DNA from: Evansella alkalicola
Lineage (GTDB): Bacteria; Bacillota; Bacilli; Bacillales; Salisediminibacteriaceae
Assembly: GCF_019042735.1 (NCBI RefSeq)
Contig: NZ_JAHQCR010000077.1
Coordinates: 19,338 to 83,337 of the forward strand
Reading direction: 5' to 3'
Length of the DNA stretch: 64,000 nt
A model generated the notes under the pieces. It was not told the DNA's origin and made no database searches. It saw only the letters and a list, made by a program, of their open reading frames with translations. How positions within the stretch are numbered: the first letter of the stretch is position 1; each line of letters begins with the position of its first letter. Shown here in pieces: positions 28,568 through 36,736 of the stretch. Made by a program: the position numbers and the translations under genes.

Positions 28568-29371
28568 ATGAATACAATCGAAATACAAAATCTTTCAAAG
28601 GTCTATCCAGACGGCACCAAAGCATTAAACAACGTAAGTTTTAACGTTAAACCAGGAGAAGCCGTTGTACTATTAGGTCACAACGGCTCTGGTAAATCAA
28701 CGTTGTTTCGTTGTATTACAAGCTTTGAGAAACCTACTGAGGGACAGATAAAAATAGATGGCGTAAACATTACGAAATTAAGTAAAGGGAAACTAAGACC
28801 AATCCGTAAAAAAGTTGGAATGGTATTCCAGCACTTTAATTTAATAAATAATTTGAGTGTTTTTCAAAATGTTCTATCTGGAGCCATGGGGAAAGTGCGT
28901 TTTGCTTTTCAAACTTTTGCGCCGCTTGCATCAAAAGAACTCCGAAGAGAAGCGATGGAATGTTTAGAACGAGTAGGGTTAAGTGATTTAGCTAAGCGTA
29001 GGGCAGATCAACTTTCTGGTGGTCAGCAACAGCGAGTAGCCATTGCACGTATGCTTATGCAAAATCCTCAAGTTGTTTTAGCGGATGAGCCTATCGCCAG
29101 TCTTGATCCGAAGGCAGGAAGGGAAGTAATGGATTTACTATGGGAAATCGTAAGGGAACGGGGATTAACTGTAGTTTGTATCTTGCATCAAATGGATATT
29201 GCTAAAGAATATGGAGATAGAATAGTAGCTTTAAAGAGTGGCAAAGTTGTAATAGATGACCATATTCATGACTTAAATGATGAACTTATGGCATCTTTAT
29301 ATGAAAAAGAAATGGTAGAAGAAGAGGATAAAGAAAATATAATGGCTGCAGTAAAAGTAGGTGGAATGTAA
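28568..29371 (+). CDS. phnC: phosphonate ABC transporter ATPase
   Basis: A 267-residue ATPase: Walker A GHNGSGKST (about 38-46), Q-loop MVFQHFNLI, signature LSGGQQQRVAIAR, Walker B VVLADEPIASLDP and H-loop CILHQMD. The PhnC type is supported by VYPDGTKALNNVSF at the start and by its place between PhnD and PhnE. The stop shares an A with the permease start (TAATG). A short acidic tail follows the nucleotide-binding domain. Confidence 0.9.
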   Translation: MNTIEIQNLSKVYPDGTKALNNVSFNVKPGEAVVLLGHNGSGKSTLFRCITSFEKPTEGQIKIDGVNITKLSKGKLRPIRKKVGMVFQHFNLINNLSVFQNVLSGAMGKVRFAFQTFAPLASKELRREAMECLERVGLSDLAKRRADQLSGGQQQRVAIARMLMQNPQVVLADEPIASLDPKAGREVMDLLWEIVRERGLTVVCILHQMDIAKEYGDRIVALKSGKVVIDDHIHDLNDELMASLYEKEMVEEEDKENIMAAVKVGGM

Positions 29372-30198
29372 TGGGACAACGAAGTTTACACAAAAATAAT
29401 GATCCATCTAAATGGGACAAAGACATGCCGTCAAGGTGGACTCCCCCCTCCTTTGTAACTTGGTTACTAAGTGTTGTTTTTATTGCCTTTATGATATCGG
29501 GCTTGAATAATGCTAATGTAACATTAGAGCGATTATCGGGTGGAGCTTTCAATATGGGAAAATTCCTAGGAAGTGCATTGCCTCCTGATACTTCACGGAC
29601 TTCAGCTATTTTGTCGTCCATCGTACAAACCTTTGAGATTGCATTAGTAGGCACAGTATTTGGGGTGCTACTTAGTTTGCCAGTAGCTATATTGGCATCG
29701 TCCAACACTACGCCGCACCCCATCATTCGTCATGGAACAAGATCTATCGTGTCCATGATGAGAACCATTCCTGACTTAATATGGGCATTAATTTTTGTTA
29801 TTTCCGTTGGTCTTGGACCTCTTGCAGGAATTTTAACTATTATTGTTGATACGATAGGCTTTTGTGCTAGGTTTTTCTCAGAACGTATAGAGGAAATTGA
29901 AAAAGGGCCTTCACAAGCGCTGGAATCAACGGGAGCAAGCAGGTTAGGGATTATTTCAGGATCTGTTATACCAATAGGATTTCCATCTTTCGTTGGTACA
30001 AGTTTGTTTGCCATTGAGAAGGCCATTCGCTCTGCAGTAATTCTTGGATTAGTTGGTGCAGGGGGAATAGGGGTAGAGTTAAATACTGCTATGTCCTTAA
30101 GGCGCTTTGATGAAGCGTTGATGATTATTATTTTGATTTTCATCGTCGTTCTGATAGTAGAACAAATTTCTACAGCAATTAGAAAAAAAGTCATTTAA
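29371..30198 (+). CDS. phnE: phosphonate ABC transporter permease
   Basis: A 275-residue inner-membrane protein with about six helices. The coupling region EEIEKGPSQALESTGASRLGI and the downstream LGLVGAGGIGVEL are typical PhnE signatures. Helices start at about residue 26 after a charged N-terminal segment. It forms the channel with the PhnC and PhnD encoded immediately upstream. Only one permease belongs to this set, whereas the set at 34236-37750 has two. Confidence 0.88.
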   Translation: MGQRSLHKNNDPSKWDKDMPSRWTPPSFVTWLLSVVFIAFMISGLNNANVTLERLSGGAFNMGKFLGSALPPDTSRTSAILSSIVQTFEIALVGTVFGVLLSLPVAILASSNTTPHPIIRHGTRSIVSMMRTIPDLIWALIFVISVGLGPLAGILTIIVDTIGFCARFFSERIEEIEKGPSQALESTGASRLGIISGSVIPIGFPSFVGTSLFAIEKAIRSAVILGLVGAGGIGVELNTAMSLRRFDEALMIIILIFIVVLIVEQISTAIRKKVI

Positions 30199-30228
30199 CG
30201 GGCAGTGTGTTATCTATAACTTGAACCT

Positions 30229-30545
30229 GTGATAATAGATGTTGATATGCGCTCCATCTACTTCGCTTTCACGCATGGTAAAGGTGCGACACCCGCTCTC
30301 TTCGCTGTGTCTTCTTTACCGCAGGCGGCTGGTAAGCCTCCTCATTGCTTCAGCTTCCTCGGGAAGAACCACCTGCGGGATGACTGTCTCTTCCTCTTCA
30401 AGATTGACTTCGAGTTAGCTGCGTCGAGACAACTCGATGCAGATGACAAGGCGACGCTCGTACTAATGATTTTCCCACAAGGAATACTAGTAGAGAAAGA
30501 GACAGGAGCACCTTTCACTACAATCAACTTTGGCGTCAAAAATCA
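30229..30545. repeat. GC-richer structured intergenic element
   Basis: This stretch is visibly richer in G and C than everything around it. CCGCAGGCGG (30319-30328) pairs with CCACCTGCGG (30369-30378) with one mismatch, enclosing a CTTCC-TCG-GGAAG hairpin (30354-30366). It looks like one of the dispersed intergenic repeats of Bacillus-type genomes. An open frame crosses it but has no binding site and unlike-neighbour codon use. Confidence 0.45.
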
Positions 30546-30565
30546 ACACTATTCTTTAACAGAGA

Positions 30566-31102
30566 CTAAATGTAAAAGGAGAACCCAAAAATTACAAGAA
30601 TAGCGCTCAAGGTACCGATACATGCACCAATAATACAATCTGTTGGATAATGTAAGCCTAGATAAACACGGGAAAGTCCAATGAGAAATGCAAGAGGCAT
30701 AAGTAAAATAGAAAGATATGGTAAGTGAATACAAAAAACCATGATGATCGAAAAAACTGCCGTTGTGTGTCCTGAAGGAAAAGAATAGTCCTTTAATGGG
30801 CGGGAGCAAAGGTTAACATGTGCTAATTTCGTATATGGACGTTGTCGGCAATACGCTTTTTTAATAAAATGAATCAAAAGATGGCTGGATACAAGGGAAA
30901 TAAGGGCTTGGATTCCCCAAAAACGAACAATCTCATTCGCCAATAACATTATAAGTAGTAAGGAAGAAAGACTAAATGTAGCTCCACCCAAATGCGTTAT
31001 TTTTGGTAAAATAGCATCAAAAATTCTACACTTAATATTTTGATTAACAAAGTGAAACAAATGCTCATCGCTAGTTACTAACCATGTTACTACGCGATTC
31101 AT
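30566..31102 (-). CDS. PAP2-family membrane phosphatase
   Basis: About 178 residues. ATG 31102 is chosen because AGAGGGGG ends 6 nt before it; ATG 31108 abuts that site. The three phosphatase motifs are present: KKAYCRQRP, PSGHTTA (catalytic His) and SRVYLGLHYPTD (nucleophile His). Five or six helices place the active site at the outer face. Such enzymes act on phosphatidate, undecaprenyl pyrophosphate or similar lipids. Divergent from the glycosyltransferase across a possible PhoP box, it may free phosphate from lipids when phosphate is scarce; this role is inference. Confidence 0.85.
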   Translation of the reverse strand: MNRVVTWLVTSDEHLFHFVNQNIKCRIFDAILPKITHLGGATFSLSSLLLIMLLANEIVRFWGIQALISLVSSHLLIHFIKKAYCRQRPYTKLAHVNLCSRPLKDYSFPSGHTTAVFSIIMVFCIHLPYLSILLMPLAFLIGLSRVYLGLHYPTDCIIGACIGTLSAILVIFGFSFYI

Positions 31103-31204
31103 GCGCATCCCCCTCTTTAGAATTATTGACATGCTTATACCACTTCGTTAAATCCATCATACTATTCTAATGTAAAGCCAGAGTTTTTCTATTATTGATT
31201 TTTC

Positions 31205-31232
31205 TTTAAAAAAACTTTACACAGCCTTCATA
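31205..31232 (+). promoter_or_regulatory. possible PhoP box between PAP2 and GT4 genes
   Basis: TTTAAA (31205), TTTACA (31216) and TTCATA (31227) are spaced exactly 11 bp apart. The last two fit the PhoP repeat TT(A/C/T)A(C/T)A. Orientation favours the glycosyltransferase. Confidence 0.4.
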
Positions 31233-31310
31233 AAATAATCAGAAAAATCTGTTAAGTTAATGGTGAAGAAGTTTTTAATGCCTAATTAACAGATTGGAGA
31301 GTGAAGGAAG

Positions 31311-32453
31311 ATGAGAATTGCCATATTTTCTGATACTTATGCACCTGAAGTGAATGGCGTTGCCCGAACGTTAAAAAGGTATACCGCATATTTAGAGAAG
31401 GTGGGAATTGATTATAAATTATTTGTTCCAGAGAGTAGTACCCCTATTCCCACTGTGCCACAAGTAGAGCGCTTTTCAAGTATTCCATTCGTTTTATACC
31501 CTGAATGCAGAATGGCCCTTCCCAATCCACTCTATATTAATGAAACGTTAAAGGCATTTAAACCCACTATGATTCATGTCACGACACCTTTTAACCTTGG
31601 TCTATTTGGGGCCCATTATGGAAAGAAAAACAATATCCCAATGATTGCATCTTATCATACGAATTTTGATGATTATTTAGAGTATTATCATCTTCAGTTC
31701 ATGCAAAAGTGGATATGGAAATATATGTCTTGGTTTCATCGTCCCTTTGAAAAAGTATATGTCCCTTCACATACTACAAAAGAAAAATTAGTAAATTACA
31801 ACGTTCATCCTAACATTGATATTTGGGGAAGGGGAGTGAACCACTTAGAGTTCAATCCTGAAAATAAGTCCAATAGAATCAAAGAAAAATATCAAATTAA
31901 AGAAAAAAATATTCTTCTTTATGTGGGGAGGCTTTCACCTGAGAAGGATATTCGCATCGTGTTAGAAACCTTCTTCTCGTTACCAGAAGATATAAAAAAG
32001 AATACCCACCTTATGATTGTAGGGGATGGCCCTTTATATAAGTCATTATTATCGAGTAAATCTAATCAAATAACGTTTACTGGCTTTTTAGAAGGGAAGG
32101 AACTAGCTGAGGTATATGCTTCCAGTGATATATTTTTATTCCCTTCCCCTACAGAAACCTTTGGAAATGTTGTTTTAGAGGCACAAGCTTCTGGATTACC
32201 CGTCATTGGTGCGAATGCTGGAGGAGTAAAGAATTTAATAAAAGACGGTCAAACCGGCTTTTTATGTGAACCCAAAAACGCGGATGAATTTGTAAGGAAA
32301 ACGATAACTCTATTAGCACAAGATAATTTTCGTCAAACGTTTGGAAAACAAGCTAGGGAGTTTGCACTAGAGCAAACGTGGGAGCGAATCTTTGAACGTT
32401 TAATCCTTAGTTATAAAGATACTCTACTATCAAAAGAGAGATTTAGTGCATAA
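31311..32453 (+). CDS. GT4-family glycosyltransferase (lipid glycosyltransferase-like)
   Basis: A 380-residue GT-B enzyme starting at ATG 31311 behind GAAGG. IAIFSDTYAPEVNGVARTL at the N-terminus, PNPLYI, HVTTPFNLGLFG, ASYHTNFDDYL, WGRGVNHLEFNP, LLYVGRLSPEKDI and the nucleotide-sugar motif PSPTETFGNVVLEAQASGLPVI closely resemble the MgtA/SqdX-type transferases that glycosylate membrane lipids or lipoteichoic anchors. Directly followed by the PhoP-like regulator, it may make glycolipids that replace phospholipids during phosphate starvation. The family is firm, the physiological role inferred. Confidence 0.85.
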   Translation: MRIAIFSDTYAPEVNGVARTLKRYTAYLEKVGIDYKLFVPESSTPIPTVPQVERFSSIPFVLYPECRMALPNPLYINETLKAFKPTMIHVTTPFNLGLFGAHYGKKNNIPMIASYHTNFDDYLEYYHLQFMQKWIWKYMSWFHRPFEKVYVPSHTTKEKLVNYNVHPNIDIWGRGVNHLEFNPENKSNRIKEKYQIKEKNILLYVGRLSPEKDIRIVLETFFSLPEDIKKNTHLMIVGDGPLYKSLLSSKSNQITFTGFLEGKELAEVYASSDIFLFPSPTETFGNVVLEAQASGLPVIGANAGGVKNLIKDGQTGFLCEPKNADEFVRKTITLLAQDNFRQTFGKQAREFALEQTWERIFERLILSYKDTLLSKERFSA

Positions 32454-32488
32454 GTTGTCGTTAAGCGCCACCGGGAGCGTTTCGAGTA

Positions 32489-32516
32489 TTTACAGAATAT
32501 TTACTAAATGTTTACA
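32489..32516 (+). promoter_or_regulatory. PhoP box before the PhoP-like gene
   Basis: Three direct repeats, TTTACA (32489), TTTACT (32500) and TTTACA (32511), are spaced exactly 11 bp apart. A candidate -10 TATACA starts at 32526, the distance seen in PhoP-activated promoters. This suggests autoregulation of the following gene. Confidence 0.6.
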
Positions 32517-32601
32517 GAAAGCGTGTATACACGAAATACCTAATACTCATATGATTACTATGAAAGTTAATGATGAGTATTGAGTTTTAGGGGGGATAAG
32601 A

Positions 32602-33330
32602 TTGTCAAAGCATATTCTTATCGTAGAAGATGAAGAATCCATTGTTACATTGCTAAAGTATAATTTTGAAAAAAATGGTTTTCAAGTATCGATAGCTATG
32701 GACGGAAAAACGGCATATCACAAAGCAGTTCACGGAAAATTTGATTTAATTGTTCTGGATCTTATGTTGCCAGAAATGGATGGTTTAGAGGTTTGCAAAC
32801 AGCTAAGACAGAGCAAGATTGTAACTCCGATTCTAATGCTAACAGCAAAAGAAGAGGAGTTTGATAAGGTAATTGGATTAGAACTTGGTGCAGATGACTA
32901 TCTAACGAAACCGTTTAGTCCAAGAGAAGTTATAGCTAGAATAAGAGCTATTTTGAGAAGAGTACATAATGACAAGGAAATAGTAGAAAAGGTAAAGGCG
33001 CCCCTATTTAAAATTACTATTGGTGATTTAGAGATATACCCAGAAAACCATGAAATATACTTAAAAGGAAAATCTATTGAACTAACACAGAAGGAATATG
33101 AACTGATACTTTATTTAGCGAACCATCAAGATAAAGTTCTAACTAGGGACCAAATGTTAAATGCCATTTGGAATTTTGATTTTGTTGGAGATACAAGAAT
33201 TGTAGATGTCCATATTAGTCATTTGCGGGAAAAAATCGAAGCTGAAACGAAAAAACCAGAGTATATCAAAACGATACGCGGGTTTGGATATAAGTTAGAA
33301 GCACCAGTTACACATGAGGAATTGTCATAG
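32602..33330 (+). CDS. phoP: PhoP-like phosphate response regulator
   Basis: A 242-residue OmpR-family regulator from TTG 32602, with AGGGGGG 8 nt upstream. The receiver has EDEES, LIVLDLMLPEMDG (phospho-Asp), MLTA and TKPFSPREV; segments such as ESIVTLL and EEFDKVIGLELGADDY closely match B. subtilis PhoP. The winged helix ends IKTIRGFGYKLE and contains the recognition stretch DTRIVDVHISHLREKI. Normally phoR, the kinase gene, follows; here a second response regulator follows instead. The kinase must be elsewhere, or this is an extra PhoP copy dedicated to the local phn genes. Confidence 0.82.
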   Translation: MSKHILIVEDEESIVTLLKYNFEKNGFQVSIAMDGKTAYHKAVHGKFDLIVLDLMLPEMDGLEVCKQLRQSKIVTPILMLTAKEEEFDKVIGLELGADDYLTKPFSPREVIARIRAILRRVHNDKEIVEKVKAPLFKITIGDLEIYPENHEIYLKGKSIELTQKEYELILYLANHQDKVLTRDQMLNAIWNFDFVGDTRIVDVHISHLREKIEAETKKPEYIKTIRGFGYKLEAPVTHEELS

Positions 33331-33392
33331 TAACAAATAATCTAACTAATCTAGTTCATAAATTATCAGTCTAGTTTAATGGGGCGTGATGA

Positions 33393-34148
33393 ATGTTGGA
33401 ACACTCGGTGTTAATATTAGATAATAATCAAGATCAAATTCTGAAAATGGAAAGTTATTTTAAGAAAATAGGATTTAATTTGTATAGTGTAAGTACAAGT
33501 AAAGATGCGCTCAAGTTCCTTCAGACGTTTACGCCAGCAGCAATTATTTTAGACATAAATATACCTACAATCAATGGTCTTGATCTATGTCGTGAATTAA
33601 GGTTTATCCAGAATGATTGGACTCCGATCATCATCATTTCCTCCAATGATGATGAATTAGATTCTGTACTTGGACTAGAGTTAGGCGCAGATGATTATAT
33701 CATTAAGCCGATTCGTTATAAGGAATTAATTGCTAGGGTAAAATCTATTATTCGAAGGGGAAATCTATGTTGTCTAGGTAGACAAAAAGATGGTGATATG
33801 GAGAATAGTGAAGGTGGCCGCTTAACGAATGGGAATCTGACGCTCGAACCTGACTCTTTTATGTTTTATCTTGATGGTCAGCCAGTTGATTTGACGCGAA
33901 AGGAATATGAAATACTATTTTATTTAATTAGGAACAAAGGAAAGGTTTTATCCCGTTATAAACTGATGTGTGAACTATTAGGTGATGAAGATCCAGCTGA
34001 TGAACGGGTTATTGACGTGTATATTAGTCGGATTAGGAAGAAAATTGAGCCTTCCAGACGTAATCCCATATACATTAAAACGGTCAGGAATATAGGATAT
34101 ATGATGAAAGATATTTCTTATTATAACAAAGGCTCTGTTAATGGATAA
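33393..34148 (+). CDS. second OmpR-family response regulator with atypical receiver
   Basis: A 251-residue protein. The receiver keeps the phospho-Asp in IILDINIP and the Lys in IIKPIRY, but the acidic pocket at the N-terminus reads LILDNNQD, with only one Asp where two acidic residues are usual, and Ser replaces Thr in IIISSNDD. The DNA-binding domain is complete (LTRKEYEILFYL, DVYISRIRKKIEP, IKTVRNIGYMM). A linker of about 25 polar residues separates the two parts. No kinase gene is adjacent. It may act without phosphorylation or accept phosphate from another kinase, perhaps tuning PhoP-dependent genes. It is convergent with the second phn operon. Confidence 0.82.
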   Translation: MLEHSVLILDNNQDQILKMESYFKKIGFNLYSVSTSKDALKFLQTFTPAAIILDINIPTINGLDLCRELRFIQNDWTPIIIISSNDDELDSVLGLELGADDYIIKPIRYKELIARVKSIIRRGNLCCLGRQKDGDMENSEGGRLTNGNLTLEPDSFMFYLDGQPVDLTRKEYEILFYLIRNKGKVLSRYKLMCELLGDEDPADERVIDVYISRIRKKIEPSRRNPIYIKTVRNIGYMMKDISYYNKGSVNG

Positions 34149-34168
34149 TGTTGATTTTGAACATTGTT

Positions 34169-34204
34169 AAGGACACAACAAGTATCCCCCATTGTTGTGT
34201 CCTT
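34169..34204. terminator. bidirectional terminator
   Basis: AAGGACACAACA (34169-34180) pairs perfectly with TGTTGTGTCCTT (34193-34204) with a 12-nt loop, followed by TTTCT on the + strand. It ends both the regulator operon and the convergent phn operon. Confidence 0.8.
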
Positions 34205-34235
34205 TTCTGTGATTTCCTTTTTTGCTGAAACTTAC

Positions 34236-35036
34236 TTATACAATTCTTTTTCTTATAAAAGCACTAAAATAGTCAATAGCCGTTACAACAATGATAATTA
34301 TTAAAAGAATCATTCCAACTTCATCCCAGTTGCGATTAGCTGTTGCAATAGTAATTAAAGTACCAATACCTCCAGCACCGATAATTCCCAAGATAGTAGA
34401 TGCACGAATATCAATTTCAAAACGATAAATTGCATATGATAAGAACTCAGGAACAATTTGTGGAATAATTCCATAAAACAATACTTGTATTTTATTAGCA
34501 CCATTCGCTTCTAATGCCTCTACAACATGCATATCAATGGACTCAATAACTTCACTATATAATTTTCCAAGCATTCCTATTGATCCGATGGCAATTGCTA
34601 ATACGCCAGCAAAGGGAGAAGGTCCGATCGCTGCAACGAACATTAAAGCTAATACAAGTTCTGGGAATGCTCGGATAGCATCTAGCGCCCCTTTTGACAG
34701 TATATTCAAAGTTTTACTCTTTGTAATATTACTTGCTGCAAAAAAACCAAAGGGCACCGCAAGAATTGCTGCGAGCAATGTACCAGTATAAGCCATCTGT
34801 ATGGTTTGCCACATAAGGATCATCACCTTTTGAAAAGCATCCCAATCAGGTGAAAAGAGTTGAGGAATTACTCTTGAAAAATTAGTAATCGTACGTTCAC
34901 TAAAAACACGTTCCCAACGTATGTCAATGGTAGAGAAAGTCCATATGTAAAGGGCAATTAAAGCTAATGCAATCATAATATTTCTAATGAGAATAGGGGT
35001 TGGACGTTTTTTCTTTGGTGGCATAACTAGTTCCAT
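34236..35036 (-). CDS. phnE: phosphonate ABC transporter permease, second of a pair
   Basis: A 266-residue membrane protein with about six helices. PhnE signatures are the coupling segment IDMHVVEALEANGANKIQVL and the following ILGIIGAGGIGTL. ATG 35036 shares an A with the stop of the upstream permease (TAATG), so translation is coupled. The N-terminal charged PPKKKRP segment precedes the first helix at about residue 16. It likely forms a heterodimeric channel with the neighbouring permease. Confidence 0.87.
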   Translation of the reverse strand: MELVMPPKKKRPTPILIRNIMIALALIALYIWTFSTIDIRWERVFSERTITNFSRVIPQLFSPDWDAFQKVMILMWQTIQMAYTGTLLAAILAVPFGFFAASNITKSKTLNILSKGALDAIRAFPELVLALMFVAAIGPSPFAGVLAIAIGSIGMLGKLYSEVIESIDMHVVEALEANGANKIQVLFYGIIPQIVPEFLSYAIYRFEIDIRASTILGIIGAGGIGTLITIATANRNWDEVGMILLIIIIVVTAIDYFSAFIRKRIV

Positions 35037-35830
35037 TAGACAAGTCTCTCCCTTATCTTATTACTTATATAATCGATAATAACAACAGCAACAAAAATGA
35101 TGATAATAATCGTCATCACTCTTGGGTAATTAAAAAAACTAACTTGTTGCTGCAGAAGCAGGCCTATACCACCAGCACCAACAAAACCCAGTACAACTGA
35201 AGCACGAACATTCACTTCGAAAACATATAGAGTGAATGATACGAATTGTGGTAAAACTTGTGGTAGAACAGCAAACCAAATAACTTGCATAGTATTGCCT
35301 CCAGCAGCCCGAATAGCATCTATTGGGTTCATATCAATAGCTTCTATCGTTTCGTACATTAGTTTAGCTAAAATCCCTAAGGAAAAAATAAATAGCGCCA
35401 TTATACCAGGGAAAACACCAACCCCAAAAATACCAACGAAAATGACTGCTAATAATATATCTGGGATAGTCCTAAGGATGTTCATTAGGAGACGGACAGG
35501 CATGTGAATCCAAGCATTAGGGAATAAGTTAGCAGCAGAAAGTAAAAATATTGGAATACTAACAAGAGCTGCAACGGTGGTTGCGATAATAGCCATTTGA
35601 ATGGTTTCAGCTAGCTTCTCCCCAACTAGTGGTGCATAACTCCAGTTTGGAGGGAATAAGTCAACAGCAATTCGTTGAAACCCACTCCAACCATCAATAA
35701 AGTCCAAAATGGAAGACTCAGTTGCCCTAGATGTATAAATGTACATACCAATAACAGCAATTAATATAATCGTTATACGTAATTTTTCCTTTGTAGAGGT
35801 TAGCCCTTGTACTACTGTTTCACTATTCAT
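35036..35830 (-). CDS. phnE: phosphonate ABC transporter permease, first of a pair
   Basis: About 264 residues. ATG 35830 is preferred, since GGGGG lies 8 nt upstream; in-frame ATG 35836 is only 2 nt away from it. The typical coupling stretch AIDMNPIDAIRAAGGNTMQVI is followed by VVLGFVGAGGIGLLL. It overlaps the end of the ATPase gene by 8 nt. Two separate permease genes per system is known in some phn operons and implies a heterodimer. Confidence 0.87.
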   Translation of the reverse strand: MNSETVVQGLTSTKEKLRITIILIAVIGMYIYTSRATESSILDFIDGWSGFQRIAVDLFPPNWSYAPLVGEKLAETIQMAIIATTVAALVSIPIFLLSAANLFPNAWIHMPVRLLMNILRTIPDILLAVIFVGIFGVGVFPGIMALFIFSLGILAKLMYETIEAIDMNPIDAIRAAGGNTMQVIWFAVLPQVLPQFVSFTLYVFEVNVRASVVLGFVGAGGIGLLLQQQVSFFNYPRVMTIIIIIFVAVVIIDYISNKIRERLV

Positions 35831-36599
35831 TATCATGACCCCCTACAAGGTCATCCTCTCGTATTTTCCGGCCATAGATTTTTTCAAAAGTTTGTTCCGT
35901 TACTTCGCTTACGGGACCATCAAACACGATTTCTCCAGAACGCATACCGACAATGCGATCAGCGTATTCCATAGCCATGTCGATAAAATGGAGATTAACG
36001 ATAGTAGTAATGTTATCTTCTTTATTAATTTTACGTAAATATTTCATTACTTGATGAGAGGTTGGAGGATCTAAACTAGCAACGGGTTCATCTGCTAGTA
36101 CAATTTTAGGCTGTTGTGTTAGGACACGAGCTATTGCTACTCTTTGTTGTTGGCCACCACTTAGTTGATCAGCGCGTTGGTACAGTTTTTCGGCTATATT
36201 TACTCTATCTAAACTTTGGTAAGCTAAAGATACTTCTTCTTTTAAAAATAGATTTAATATACTTTTTACCGTTCCAGTATGTCCAAGGCGTCCAGATATT
36301 ACGTTTCTCATAACTGTGGATCGCCTAACTAGATTATAGTTCTGAAAGATCATGCCAACTCTTGTTCTGAGCTTTCGTAGGTTACGATGATTATAGTTTA
36401 GAATATTATTACCCTCGATAAGTAATTCCCCATCTGTAGGAGTAACAAGGCGGTTCATACTACGGATTAATGTAGACTTACCAGCCCCAGACAAGCCGAC
36501 GACTACGACAAATTCCCCCTGGTTTACTTTAAGATTTATATTTTTTAATCCTTGTGTCCCATTAGGATAAACAAGTGATACATCTTTAAATTCGATCAT
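35823..36599 (-). CDS. phnC: phosphonate ABC transporter ATPase
   Basis: A 258-residue ATPase from ATG 36599 behind GAGAGG. Motifs: Walker A GLSGAGKST, Q-loop MIFQNYNLV, signature LSGGQQQRVAIAR, Walker B IVLADEPVASLDP and H-loop NLHFID. The opening VSLVYPNGTQGLKNI is typical of PhnC. It powers import through the two permeases encoded downstream. Hairpins in the 137-nt gap before it probably lower its expression relative to the binding protein. Confidence 0.9.
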   Translation of the reverse strand: MIEFKDVSLVYPNGTQGLKNINLKVNQGEFVVVVGLSGAGKSTLIRSMNRLVTPTDGELLIEGNNILNYNHRNLRKLRTRVGMIFQNYNLVRRSTVMRNVISGRLGHTGTVKSILNLFLKEEVSLAYQSLDRVNIAEKLYQRADQLSGGQQQRVAIARVLTQQPKIVLADEPVASLDPPTSHQVMKYLRKINKEDNITTIVNLHFIDMAMEYADRIVGMRSGEIVFDGPVSEVTEQTFEKIYGRKIREDDLVGGHDNE

Positions 36600-36635
36600 A
36601 TGTGTACCTCTCTTTTAATGAATAGGTAGGTAAGG

Positions 36636-36709
36636 CTCACCTTTTTGTAATGGAAGAGCAAAAAAAAGGTGAGGCCGGGACTGTAAATACAAATCTGTCC
36701 CAGCCCCGG
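36636..36709 (-). terminator. paired hairpins between phnD and phnC
   Basis: CTCACCTTTTT (36636-36646) pairs perfectly with AAAAAGGTGAG (36663-36673). Next to it, GGCCGGGAC (36673-36681) pairs with GTCCCAGCC (36697-36705) with one mismatch. On the minus strand the second hairpin is followed within a few bases by a T run, so it can act as a partial terminator that raises binding-protein mRNA above the rest of the operon. Confidence 0.6.
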
Positions 36710-36736
36710 AAGTTTCATAGTGTCATTGTTTTCAGT

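Noticed and set aside
30229..30603. Open frame of 124 codons between phnE and the PAP2 gene
   Set aside because: It covers a GC-rich hairpin element, lacks a binding site and shows no protein-like pattern.
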